A stretch of DNA of 36,035 nt from Bacteroidota bacterium (GTDB lineage: Bacteria > Bacteroidota > Bacteroidia > Chitinophagales > Chitinophagaceae). The stretch spans positions 1 through 36,035 of the forward strand of contig JAPLEI010000082.1 of assembly GCA_026391195.1 (NCBI GenBank), written 5' to 3'. Numbering within the stretch: the stretch's first letter is position 1; each line of letters starts with the position of its first letter. The translations under genes and the position numbers were made by a program. The notes under the pieces are model-generated. The model had not been told where the DNA came from, made no database searches, and saw only the letters and a program-made list of their open reading frames with translations. Below, piece after piece: positions 26,473 through 35,461 of this stretch.

Positions 26473-29400
26473 TTAAAAGTTAACGTTAATACCTCCGGTG
26501 AATGTGCGCATCAGCGGATAAAATTCTGCATTGGCGCTGTTGATTTCTGGGTCAAATCCTTTCCAGGCATCCGACAAGGTTAGCAAATTGGCACAGCTGA
26601 AATAAACGCGCAGACTGCTAATTTTTGCTTTATTCAACAGCGACTTCGGAATGGTATATCCGATATTGATATTCTTGATACGGAAGTAAGCAGCACTTCT
26701 AATCCATTGACTGGCCAGCAAAAAGTTATTGCCGCCCGATCCAGAAGGAAGGAGTCTAGGGAATAAAGAATTTTGGTTTTCAGGCCGCCAGTAATCTTTA
26801 TGAATATCTAGTAGAGAGGCTGCGAAATCTGCTGAGTTGAATGGAACCGCACCGGTACCGCTCAGGTAGTTATTTCTCATTCCAACGCCCTGACCAAAGA
26901 GGTTGAAATCCCAGTTTCCATAAGTCAGGTTGATGTTGATAGAATATTCATATCTAGGGAAAGAATTTCCAATAAATTTCCGGTCGTTTGCATCAATCTT
27001 TCCATCATTGTTAATATCTGCATAGCGAACATCGCCGGGTTTGGGACCGGTAGTAAGACTAGAGCTCCATGGAATTCCGAATTGAACGGGAGAAATTTTA
27101 ACGTCATTCGAATCGCTGAAGTAACCGGAACTAACATAACCAAAATAAGAGCCCAATGCTTCGCCTGGGGCAGTTCTGATACCATCTCCAATAAAGGGGG
27201 TTCCATCTACCAGACTAACTACTTTATTCTTTACGTCTGAAATCATACCAGTTACATCCACACCCAGTTTGCCGAATTTGTTTCTGTAATTAACCGTAAA
27301 CTCCCATCCTTTGTTTTCCATGTTACCGGCATTTACAAATGGATTAGATAATCCACCTGCAGACTGTGGAAGGGTTCTTTGCAGTAACATATTTTTAAGT
27401 GACTTCACATAATAGTCGGCAGTGAAGGTGAAATGTTTTGCCAAGGTGAGGTCTAACCCGATATTGAATTGACGGGAAGTTTCCCAGCTTAAATCGGGAT
27501 TGGCAAATTGTAATAGGGCAAATCCTAGGTTGGTAGAATTGGCAAAGTAGGCATTGGTACCATTGTTGGGGTTGCTGTATCCTGACTGAGCATAGAAGGC
27601 ATCAAAGGCATAGTTGTTGCCGATATTTTGATTTCCGTTTCCTCCATAAGAAGCACGGAGTTTACCAAATATAATATCCTTACTAAGCGACTCCATGAAT
27701 TTTTCTTTAGAAAAAATCCAGCCGGCAGAAATGGCGCCAAAATTACCCCATTGCTTATCCAGTGCCTGTGAAAAACGAGAGCTACCGTCTCTACGACCAT
27801 TCAGTTCTAGATAATATTTATCGGCATAGCTATAGTTGAAACGGGCAAAGTAACCGGCGAGCGCCAGTTCAGAAGCTCCGGCATTATTATCACGAATACC
27901 AGATCCGAGATTCAGGTAAGGTTGATTTGAATTGATAAAGCCCTGACGGGAAGCACCAAAGAAATAATTGGTAAATAACTCAGACTGACCACCCACTAGT
28001 AATTTAAAGCTATGTGCTCCAATTCTTTTGCTGTAGGTACCCTGTGCGAGATAGGTGGTATATACGTTGTTCGTCCATGCTTCTGATAAGCTGGTTGTTC
28101 CGGGCCAAGTGCCTATCAACGAATAAGAAGAAGTAGCCAGGTTGGGCTGATAAATATTGGCATTGGTTATCCAGGTTTTCGAATTCGGGTTGGTGGTTTG
28201 TCTACCCCAATAGGCTTCCACCTCTAATCCCGTAATCGGATGATAATTAAATCCGGCACGGGTAAGTAAGATATTGTTATTTACAACCGAATTGCCGGTA
28301 GCTTCTGCCATGGCAATGGGATTACGGTTGTTCGATTGGGCAGCGGTTCCATACATACCCGGACCATATTTACCACCTCCAATAGCCGGCAATCCAATAG
28401 CCTGACGGATAACAAATTCGGCCGAACCGGTAGAAGGGTTGGTAGTAATACTGTTCGTGTAAGCAAGTACGCCTATAAGCGAAAGTTTTTTACTCAATTT
28501 GAATTCAGGATTCAGTCGCAGATCATATTTGCTAAATGAACTGTTTGGAATCAATCCCTGTTGCGTTAAATACGTGAATGAGCCAAAAAAATTCATTTTT
28601 TCACTGCCTGCATTCAGTTGAATGTTGTGGTTCTGCATGAGGCCGGTATTGGTTAATACTTCGTTTAACCAATCGGTATCTATAACATCCAGGTTATTGG
28701 CAGGTGTAGTTTTGTATTTATCAATCAATGCCTGCGAAAATAGAAATGCTGCCGGATTGCCGGTTCTGTTTTGCTCTGCCACATTACTCAGCTGCATATG
28801 ATCAATGGCACTTACCCTTTCTGGGATTGCAGTAGCTTGTTGTTTGGTAACAAATCCGTTATAGCTCAATTTCATTTGACCATTTGTTCCCCTTTTCGTT
28901 TTTACCAGCACAACCCCGTTGCTGGCTCTGTTTCCATAAATGGAAGTAGAAGCAGCATCTTTCAGCAGGGTGATACTTTCAATGGCATTGGGGTCTATCA
29001 GATCTAAGGAGCCAATGGCTAATCCGTCTACAATAATCAGCGGAGCACTGCTTCCAGAAATAGATCCTTGTCCACGTATAATAATACTGGCACCATCTGC
29101 ACCGGGTTTTCCGGATTGTTGTTGAACAGTTACCCCAGGAGCCAAACCTTGCAATGCTTGGCTGGTACTGGAAACCTGTCTGCGGTTCAGTGCCTCGTTA
29201 TTGAGGGTAACCAATGATCCGGTTAAGCTGGCCTTTTTCTGTGCGCCATAACCTACCACTACCACTTCACCCAAATCACCAGAAGTGGCCTGGAGAGCTA
29301 CATCGAGCAGGTTACCGGTAACTTTTACTTCTTTGGTTGCAAAACCAATTCCGGAAAATACCAGCTCGGCACCTTTGTCGGCCGGAATGCTAAATTCACC

Positions 29401-29571
29401 ATTTGTTCCGGTTGTGGTGCCGGATTTTTTGCCTTTAACTACAACAGTGATGCCTTCTGCTGGATTACCGGTTCCGGAACTAGTAACCCTACCCGACACC
29501 CTGTTTGTTTGCGCTATCGCCTGCTGAAATAGCAGCAATAACAGGCAAGCAAGGAAAGATAGTTTTTTCAT
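26473..29571 (-). CDS. SusC-like TonB-dependent transporter
   Basis: A 1032-residue outer-membrane transporter for oligosaccharides. A signal peptide ends near AIAQ (residue 21). A carboxypeptidase-regulatory-like domain (about 24-95) follows, then the SusC segment GEVVVVGYGAQKKASLTGS, the plug domain (up to about 230, with LIIVDG and SITLLKDAASTSIYGNRASNGVVLVKTKRG), and a 22-strand barrel ending in a terminal Phe (GGINVNF). There is no extra N-terminal signalling domain, so no anti-sigma partner is expected. It begins 11 bp after the FAD oxidoreductase stop, so it belongs to the AGE-FAD-SusC-SusD operon. Confidence 0.97.
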   Translation of the reverse strand: MKKLSFLACLLLLLFQQAIAQTNRVSGRVTSSGTGNPAEGITVVVKGKKSGTTTGTNGEFSIPADKGAELVFSGIGFATKEVKVTGNLLDVALQATSGDLGEVVVVGYGAQKKASLTGSLVTLNNEALNRRQVSSTSQALQGLAPGVTVQQQSGKPGADGASIIIRGQGSISGSSAPLIIVDGLAIGSLDLIDPNAIESITLLKDAASTSIYGNRASNGVVLVKTKRGTNGQMKLSYNGFVTKQQATAIPERVSAIDHMQLSNVAEQNRTGNPAAFLFSQALIDKYKTTPANNLDVIDTDWLNEVLTNTGLMQNHNIQLNAGSEKMNFFGSFTYLTQQGLIPNSSFSKYDLRLNPEFKLSKKLSLIGVLAYTNSITTNPSTGSAEFVIRQAIGLPAIGGGKYGPGMYGTAAQSNNRNPIAMAEATGNSVVNNNILLTRAGFNYHPITGLEVEAYWGRQTTNPNSKTWITNANIYQPNLATSSYSLIGTWPGTTSLSEAWTNNVYTTYLAQGTYSKRIGAHSFKLLVGGQSELFTNYFFGASRQGFINSNQPYLNLGSGIRDNNAGASELALAGYFARFNYSYADKYYLELNGRRDGSSRFSQALDKQWGNFGAISAGWIFSKEKFMESLSKDIIFGKLRASYGGNGNQNIGNNYAFDAFYAQSGYSNPNNGTNAYFANSTNLGFALLQFANPDLSWETSRQFNIGLDLTLAKHFTFTADYYVKSLKNMLLQRTLPQSAGGLSNPFVNAGNMENKGWEFTVNYRNKFGKLGVDVTGMISDVKNKVVSLVDGTPFIGDGIRTAPGEALGSYFGYVSSGYFSDSNDVKISPVQFGIPWSSSLTTGPKPGDVRYADINNDGKIDANDRKFIGNSFPRYEYSININLTYGNWDFNLFGQGVGMRNNYLSGTGAVPFNSADFAASLLDIHKDYWRPENQNSLFPRLLPSGSGGNNFLLASQWIRSAAYFRIKNINIGYTIPKSLLNKAKISSLRVYFSCANLLTLSDAWKGFDPEINSANAEFYPLMRTFTGGINVNF

Positions 29572-29582
29572 AATTGTTTGTT

Positions 29583-31499
29583 TTAGTTTGAATATTTCGG
29601 TTGAAATTGTCCGTGGAGATTAACACCCAATAAATCGAAAGGATTTACCTGCGTATCTAGCAGCTTGGCAAACTGCACGCGGGTGATGGGTTGATTGGAA
29701 TTAAACAACCCAAACCCCCACTTTTTCCAAAGGGTTGCTATTTGCTTTTTTCGCAGGGGTGGGTTACTCGTGTTCGAAGATCCAGGTACTTGGTTTTGTA
29801 GTACAATGGATTTTACAATTGCCAGGGCCTCATTCCCCGTAAGGAATTCGCCGGCATTCAGTGAAATGGTCTTTCCTGTAAAGGGTTGCAGGTCTATCAG
29901 TAGGCTATCCTTTCGAATCAGCGAATCTGGATAGAACCAGGTTTGATTGGCCCAGGCATTGGGTTTGCCGGTTCCTCTCAATATTCCGGTAGCACCTATT
30001 CGTTGAACCGCTTCGAACTGTGGATGCTTGGCAGGTACATCATAATAAGGCATTAGATAAGCACCCTGTTGTAACAAACTGGCTTGCACCAATCGAACGG
30101 CTACATCAGCCGCATTTGCCTTGCCCTGTTGAACACTCAATGCTGCCAGCGTGCCCGCTGCTTGCCCGGTTAATAATACACAGGGCTGTAACCGGGTGGT
30201 ACCATTGGCCAGGTTAGAAACGCTGATGGCCTTTTCTGCTACAATCAATCCCTCCATATTCGCGGGTAACAATGCGCCTAAGGGAATAGTAAAAGAGGGT
30301 ACCGGATAAAAATCTAAGTGTTGTGGAGCGAGTGGATTTTTTTTGTGGTGATGATCTACCGGATAATCACCTACCGAAATACCGGTGCGGTAAAGGGGTT
30401 CGCCATTGTTATAGGGATTGGCAATATGTTGAATTTTAAATCTCACAATACCCTTTACCCTTCTGCCTTCGCGATGATAGGGAATCAGTGCAAGTTTGTC
30501 TTCGGTTGGAAATTCATCATCCGTCAGTCCCAAATTTTTAAAACCCAATTCATGTTGTATAAAGTATACAAAGCGGAGAGTTGTTTGCCGGGCTTTCGAC
30601 AATTCTACCTGGCGCATCGAATCGGATAACTGAATTACGTTCAAATAAGTATCGTTTCCAAATATTGGCCAGTTGAGCATGTACTTGTTGTTGGGTAGTT
30701 TACCATAGTCCAACATCTTTTTGGCATCAACACCGGGTGCTTTCCGGGAAAGGTCTTTGTAGTAATTGGTGCAACTGCCATCAAATTCTGCGGGATTATA
30801 ACCCACAGGCTTGGCAATGGTACAATCGGCAGCAGCCCCATACGTTTTTAATATTGCAACATAAGTGAGGTCTTGAATAATATCGTTTGTTTCGGCTACC
30901 GGGATATTTTCTCCGGTTAGGCGGTTGGCTTCCATGCCAATGTCGTAGGGCAGTTTTGCCATCTCCAGCAGGTCGCCTAATTCGGTGGCATCAATTACTT
31001 GTTGTGCAAAAATGTATACGGTACGGTTATTCTGCAAATTGCGCAGCACCGCCCCTTTCATATTTTCTCCTTCAACCATTGCCGCGATTGGTTGATGGCG
31101 GAATAGTACTTTCAGGTTCGGCAGGCGAGCCGCCATGCTTTTAAAAATACTGTCGCCAATATGGGGTTCAAATAAGGTATTGCTTACCCATCCGGTTGAT
31201 ACTTTCTTTTCACCGCCATATTTTGTGTACAGCGCATTGCGAAATTCTGCCCATAAACCCGAGGGTAAACTATGGTTACCATCTACTGCACTTACGCCAG
31301 CAGCTGTAAGCATTCCACCCAACCAGGTAGTTGCCTCCGTAATAATTACCTGCCTGCCTAATCGGGCTGCTTGAATGCCTGCAGCGGTTCCTCCCACACC
31401 GCCTCCTACTACTAGTATTTCAGTACGCAGGGTATCCTGCGCAACCATAGCGGTAGAAAGAGAAAGAAGGGGGATTATATGGAGTAGTTTCTTCAGCAG
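29583..31499 (-). CDS. FAD-dependent oxidoreductase, probably secreted, with SLH-like tail
   Basis: A FAD_oxidored (PF12831-type) enzyme: ILVVGGGVGGTAAG holds the dinucleotide-binding GxGxxG, and WLGGMLTAAGVSAVDG and VIDATELGDLLEMA are family motifs. The first ATG is at 31448, but the frame remains open upstream and encodes LLKKLLHIIPLLSLSTA before MVAQ, a good Sec signal peptide. Only CTG (31499 or 31496) or ATT (31505) could start it. I give the CTG at 31499, with 638 residues; the ATG form has 621. The last 150 residues resemble S-layer homology repeats (RIGATGILRGTGK...TWFYP; PITRVQFAKLLD). It lies between AGE and susC in one operon. Substrate unknown. Confidence 0.85.
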   Translation of the reverse strand: MLKKLLHIIPLLSLSTAMVAQDTLRTEILVVGGGVGGTAAGIQAARLGRQVIITEATTWLGGMLTAAGVSAVDGNHSLPSGLWAEFRNALYTKYGGEKKVSTGWVSNTLFEPHIGDSIFKSMAARLPNLKVLFRHQPIAAMVEGENMKGAVLRNLQNNRTVYIFAQQVIDATELGDLLEMAKLPYDIGMEANRLTGENIPVAETNDIIQDLTYVAILKTYGAAADCTIAKPVGYNPAEFDGSCTNYYKDLSRKAPGVDAKKMLDYGKLPNNKYMLNWPIFGNDTYLNVIQLSDSMRQVELSKARQTTLRFVYFIQHELGFKNLGLTDDEFPTEDKLALIPYHREGRRVKGIVRFKIQHIANPYNNGEPLYRTGISVGDYPVDHHHKKNPLAPQHLDFYPVPSFTIPLGALLPANMEGLIVAEKAISVSNLANGTTRLQPCVLLTGQAAGTLAALSVQQGKANAADVAVRLVQASLLQQGAYLMPYYDVPAKHPQFEAVQRIGATGILRGTGKPNAWANQTWFYPDSLIRKDSLLIDLQPFTGKTISLNAGEFLTGNEALAIVKSIVLQNQVPGSSNTSNPPLRKKQIATLWKKWGFGLFNSNQPITRVQFAKLLDTQVNPFDLLGVNLHGQFQPKYSN

Positions 31500-31509
31500 A
31501 AAAATTTAT

Positions 31510-32709
31510 TTAAGATTCGAGAGATGATAAGGTATGGGCAACCTGATATAAAGCACGGGGAATATGGAAACAACCCTTCCATTTGCCACCCTTCAGGGGC
31601 GTAAGCACTTGCCCTTGTCTGTTCAGGTAGCCGAACCATTCTCCCTGCTCTTTATCTTTAAAATGTTTCCAGGTATACTCATGTAATTTTTTAAACCAAG
31701 GCACGCATCTGGCATCTCCCGTAAATGCATAGGCTTTTGCCAGGGCAACCAGTGCTTCTACATGCACCCACCAAAGTTTTTGATCCCACTCCAGCTGCTG
31801 CATAGGGTATCCCTTCACATCCTGAAAGTAAAAGATACCGCCATGTTCCTTATCCCAACCGAGTTCCAGCATATCAAACAGAATGGTTACGGCACGTTGA
31901 ATCAACGCTTCATCTTTCATTCTTTTACCCAGATCCATAATAAACCACATGGCTTCAATGGCGTGCCCGGGATTTAACAGTCTTCCCTCAAAACTATTCG
32001 AAAAGGAACCATCGGGTTGAACATTTTCCAATACCACTTTCCATTCCCGATTATAAAAAACTTCCATCACTTCATGGATAACTTCGGGCACAAAACTGTT
32101 CACTCTTTCGGTTCCTAACAGGTGTTCCAGCTCGAGCGACAGATTGCACAAAATCATGGGCAAGCTGAAATTCTTCAGGGGTCGGGTTCCGGGATAGGCT
32201 TTGTTATATTTCCCCTTGGTATTATTTTTTCTGGCAATGATATTTTCAAAAGTGCTCAGGGCGATATCTTTATATTCGTCGGAAGGTTGAATTCTATCTA
32301 AGGCTGCAAACGCCATGGTGGCAAAGCAATCGCTGAATATATTATAGGGCTGTACCAGGGGCTGTCCGTTGGCAGTAAGTGAAAAATACCAGTTACCCGA
32401 TTCATCTCGGCCATGTTGTTGCATAAACCGGGCACCATGTAAAGCCATTGCTAACCACTCTTGCTTGGGAGCTACATGCTGATACATATAACTGAAACAC
32501 CAAACCTGCCTTCCCTGCAGCCACATAAATTTATCGGTATCGTATACCTGGCCAGCTCTATCTAAACAAGTAAAAAATCCTCCATTTTGCTCGTCCTTAC
32601 TATTATGCAGCCAAAAGGGGAGAATATTATTAACCAATTCATCCTGATACATACCCGCATACGATTGTAAAGATTGCTCGGGAGCTGTTTTCAATGTTTC
32701 TAATTCCAT
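31510..32709 (-). CDS. AGE-family N-acylglucosamine 2-epimerase
   Basis: A cytoplasmic (alpha/alpha)6-barrel epimerase interconverting GlcNAc and ManNAc, closest by motif to renin-binding-protein-type GlcNAc 2-epimerases. Residues: MWLQGRQVWCFSYMY (62-76) with the conserved Arg; EGRLLNPGHAIEAMWF (241-256) with His249; and KGGKWKGCFHIPR (373-385) with Cys380 and His382, matching the residues reported as important in the mammalian enzyme. The 399-residue length is standard. Cellobiose/mannobiose epimerases of the same fold are an alternative, but the GKWKGCFH segment favours the N-acetyl type. First gene of the AGE-FAD-SusC-SusD operon, divergent from the ROK gene. Confidence 0.9.
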   Translation of the reverse strand: MELETLKTAPEQSLQSYAGMYQDELVNNILPFWLHNSKDEQNGGFFTCLDRAGQVYDTDKFMWLQGRQVWCFSYMYQHVAPKQEWLAMALHGARFMQQHGRDESGNWYFSLTANGQPLVQPYNIFSDCFATMAFAALDRIQPSDEYKDIALSTFENIIARKNNTKGKYNKAYPGTRPLKNFSLPMILCNLSLELEHLLGTERVNSFVPEVIHEVMEVFYNREWKVVLENVQPDGSFSNSFEGRLLNPGHAIEAMWFIMDLGKRMKDEALIQRAVTILFDMLELGWDKEHGGIFYFQDVKGYPMQQLEWDQKLWWVHVEALVALAKAYAFTGDARCVPWFKKLHEYTWKHFKDKEQGEWFGYLNRQGQVLTPLKGGKWKGCFHIPRALYQVAHTLSSLES

Positions 32710-32731
32710 GAAGGCACCTATAGTTAGTAAT

Positions 32732-32821
32732 CAAATAAAAGATAAGTACGGCAATATCTTAAAAATATTACAAATAACCCAATACTTAATAAAATAATTT
32801 ATTTAGTTGAGGCTTTCTTTG
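32732..32821. promoter_or_regulatory. Divergent promoters of AGE operon and ROK gene (tentative)
   Basis: TTTATTTG on the minus strand (32732-32739) and TTTCTTTG on the plus strand (32814-32821) each match the Bacteroidota -7 consensus TAnnTTTG at 5 of its 6 fixed positions. They would place starts about 16 nt before the AGE ATG and about 55 nt before the ROK ATG. No clear -33 elements accompany them. Confidence 0.3.
32784..32807. promoter_or_regulatory. Candidate ROK operator, inverted repeat
   Basis: ACTTAATAAA (32784-32793) and TTTATTTAGT (32798-32807) form an inverted repeat with 9 of 10 pairs and a 4-base spacer, between the divergent AGE operon and ROK gene. ROK repressors such as NagC and Mlc bind long A+T-rich palindromes of similar build. 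It would cover the -33 region of the tentative ROK promoter. Confidence 0.5.
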
Positions 32822-32881
32822 CAGTTTTTATCGAAAAATCAAACTAAATTGTCCCTGTTTTCACCCGAATTACAAGCTGGT

Positions 32882-34114
32882 ATGGCACGTAACCGTATTT
32901 TTTCCGATGTATTTAACGAAGAGACTTCTTCCGGGGTCGCCCTGAAAAACAAGGCACTTAAAAAGCTGATTTTTAATATATTAGATAAAGCCGACAGCAG
33001 TTCTATTACCGAGATCAGCAAGGAATTGAACATCAGTGTACCCAAAACAACCAGTTTAATCAATGAATTGATTGAAGATCGATTGATCAGCGATTATGGA
33101 AAGATTGATTCTACTGGGGGGCGAAAAGCCAGTATGTATGGGTTGGTGGCGGAAGCCTGTTTCTTTTTAGGGGTGGATGTGAAGAAATATTACGTGAATA
33201 TTGGCTTGATGGATTTTAAGAAGCACCTCGTTACCCAAAAAACCAAGATCCCCTTCCGCCTCGAAAATACCCAGGCTTCTCTTTCACAACTGATTCAATT
33301 AATTAACCAGTTTATTAAAGAGGCGCCGGTAAAGAAAGATAAGATATTGAGTATGGGCATCAATCTTTCGGGGCGTATCAATCATACCATTGGGTATAGC
33401 TATAGCTTCTTCCATTTTCAGGAAGAGCCTTTATCCGGCATCATCGAAAGCAAAACCGGCATAAAAACTTATCTCGAAAACGACTCACGGGCCATGGCCT
33501 ATGGCGAATTTATGTGCGGGGAAGTGAGTACCGAGAAGAACGTACTTTTTGTGAACGTAGACTATGGCGTGGGCTTGGGCATTTTAATAGACGGAAAAAT
33601 TTATTATGGTAAGTCGGGATTCAGCGGCGAATTTGGACATGCCCCCATTTTTGAGAATGAAATTATTTGTCATTGCGGAAAAAAAGGTTGTCTCGAAACT
33701 GAAGCTTCCGGCACTGCCCTTATCCGACGGTTTCGCGAACGGATTCAGGAGGGCTCTTCCTCTTCTGTTGTAAAGAAAGTAAAAAACCTGAACGACCTTA
33801 CGGTTACCGATTTAATACAGGCTGCCAATGCGGAGGATATGCTCTGCATCGAACTACTGGCAGAAGTAGGCGAGAAACTGGGAAAGGGATTGGCGGCACT
33901 TATCAATGTGTTTAATCCCGAACTGATCATTTTAGGAAGAACCCTATCCGAAACTGGCGATTACCTTCGATTGCCCACCAAAAGTGCTATTAATAAGTTT
34001 TCATTGAGCTTGGTAAATACAGATACACAGCTAAAGCTCTCGCGGCTGGGGGAGAAAGCGGGGGTGCTGGGGGCTTGCCTGCTGGCCAGAAATAAAGTGC
34101 TTACTGTTTTTTAA
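32882..34114 (+). CDS. ROK-family transcriptional regulator
   Basis: A NagC/XylR-type regulator: an N-terminal winged helix-turn-helix (SSITEISKELNISVPKTTSLINELIEDRLIS) followed by a ROK sugar-kinase-like domain with the zinc motif CHCGKKGCLE and GFSGEFGHAP. The ATG at 32882 gives 410 residues and starts just before the DNA-binding domain; a TTG at 32807 would add 25 residues without family support and overlap the inverted repeat. The N-terminal helix makes a regulator more likely than a glucokinase. It is divergent from the AGE operon and is the best candidate to control the whole locus in response to an amino sugar, as NagC does with GlcNAc-6-P. Confidence 0.9.
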   Translation: MARNRIFSDVFNEETSSGVALKNKALKKLIFNILDKADSSSITEISKELNISVPKTTSLINELIEDRLISDYGKIDSTGGRKASMYGLVAEACFFLGVDVKKYYVNIGLMDFKKHLVTQKTKIPFRLENTQASLSQLIQLINQFIKEAPVKKDKILSMGINLSGRINHTIGYSYSFFHFQEEPLSGIIESKTGIKTYLENDSRAMAYGEFMCGEVSTEKNVLFVNVDYGVGLGILIDGKIYYGKSGFSGEFGHAPIFENEIICHCGKKGCLETEASGTALIRRFRERIQEGSSSSVVKKVKNLNDLTVTDLIQAANAEDMLCIELLAEVGEKLGKGLAALINVFNPELIILGRTLSETGDYLRLPTKSAINKFSLSLVNTDTQLKLSRLGEKAGVLGACLLARNKVLTVF

Positions 34115-34183
34115 GGGGGGAAGCTTTCTCGAACACTTGTTACGATTGCACCTATATAACACATCCTTCTATCATACATTCAA

Positions 34184-35461
34184 ATGGCATGCATGAAATA
34201 TTGTTTATCTATTTTATTGCTCTTGTTTGCTAGCAACGCAAAAGCGCAATGCGATACGGCCCTTCGTCCCGTAGTTTTTGTTCATGGGTTTCTCGCCTCC
34301 GGAGATACCTGGGCGAATGCTGTTCATTATTTTCAACAAGCCGGCTATTGCGCTAATCGTATCTATGCATTTGATTGGAACAGTGTTGGGGGGAATGGAA
34401 AGCGAACTGATAGTTTGTTGCATCAATTTATTGAGCAAATTCTTATACAAACTGGGGCAAGCCAAGTTGACCTCGTAGGGCATTCAGCCGGTGGCGGACT
34501 GGGCAGAAATTACCTGAAAGACAGTTTGCATGCTAAAAACATAGCCCATTATGTTCATATAGGTAGCCGAAAGTGGACTAGCGCCTATGCCTGGTTTCCG
34601 AACAACAGGTGTATGAATATTTTCTCTTCCGGAGACAAGGTTGCAGCTAATACGGCGGGCTTGGTAGAGGGAGCTTTCAATCTTGCATTGGAGGAGCAGG
34701 ACCATTATCAGGTAGCTACCAGCGATACTTCCATCAAATCGATGCTGCAATTTTTTACTGGTAAACAAATGTTCCTCCCTAACATTAAACCCAGCAGAAA
34801 AGTTACACTCTCCGGTAAGGCATTGATTTTGGGAGATAATACCGCCATGTCGGATGCGGTAATTAATATTTATCCGATTAATAAAAAGAACGGACAGCGG
34901 AAACAATCGGATCAACCCATACGTTTGCAAACCGATCAAGCGGGTGCCTGGGGGCCAGTTACCCTTCGTGCGGGAATCCCTCATGAGATGGAACTAATTC
35001 CGGCGGGAGCGAATAAGCGCATCATTTCTTATTTTTTTCCGAGGTTTGATTATTCCAATCCACTGGTATACCTGCGGGGATTTCCAGAAGATGGTCGCAT
35101 GACTTTTCTATTAGGAAAAATTCCTGCAATTGAAAACCAATCAACGCTGGTAGTGTATTCAGCCGCACAGGCGATGGTGGGTGGCAGGGATTCGGTTACC
35201 GTTAATGGATTGCCTATATGTTCCCCCTCGTTAACGCCTGCATCAAAAACTGCCATCACCAGTTTCTTGTTTGATGATGGAGATGCAATCAATTCCGGGA
35301 AAGCGTTGAAACAATTTTCGAATGTACCGTTTATTGGTGGAGTGGATATGGTATTACCTGCCAATGCCAAAGAGGGGATACGTATGTATTATAATGGGCA
35401 ACAACTTACCCTGCCTGCTCGGCCTTCTAAGGAAAGAATATTGTTGGCAGTGTTTAGATAA
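34184..35461 (+). CDS. Secreted lipase-like alpha/beta hydrolase
   Basis: A 425-residue secreted serine hydrolase (class-2 lipase-like). The signal peptide ends near NAKAQ (residue 22; a start at the ATG at 34193 is equally possible). The oxyanion-hole segment is VVFVHGFLASG (30-40), and the nucleophile elbow GHSAGG (99-104) contains Ser101. About residues 205-425 form a second, beta-rich part with repeated 'LSGKALILGD', 'INIYPIN' patterns, as in some lipases with C-terminal barrel domains. It follows the ROK gene after 69 bp on the same strand but has no visible link to sugar use. Substrate: esters or lipids by family; not determined. Confidence 0.82.
   Translation: MACMKYCLSILLLLFASNAKAQCDTALRPVVFVHGFLASGDTWANAVHYFQQAGYCANRIYAFDWNSVGGNGKRTDSLLHQFIEQILIQTGASQVDLVGHSAGGGLGRNYLKDSLHAKNIAHYVHIGSRKWTSAYAWFPNNRCMNIFSSGDKVAANTAGLVEGAFNLALEEQDHYQVATSDTSIKSMLQFFTGKQMFLPNIKPSRKVTLSGKALILGDNTAMSDAVINIYPINKKNGQRKQSDQPIRLQTDQAGAWGPVTLRAGIPHEMELIPAGANKRIISYFFPRFDYSNPLVYLRGFPEDGRMTFLLGKIPAIENQSTLVVYSAAQAMVGGRDSVTVNGLPICSPSLTPASKTAITSFLFDDGDAINSGKALKQFSNVPFIGGVDMVLPANAKEGIRMYYNGQQLTLPARPSKERILLAVFR

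Noticed and set aside
32807-32881. TTG start adding 25 residues to the ROK protein
   Set aside because: The added residues have no family support and the codon overlaps the inverted repeat; the ATG at 32882 fits the DNA-binding domain.
34484-34984. Minus-strand frame of 166 codons inside the lipase-like gene
   Set aside because: It opposes the catalytic and C-terminal domain of a secreted enzyme with clear motifs; a shadow frame.
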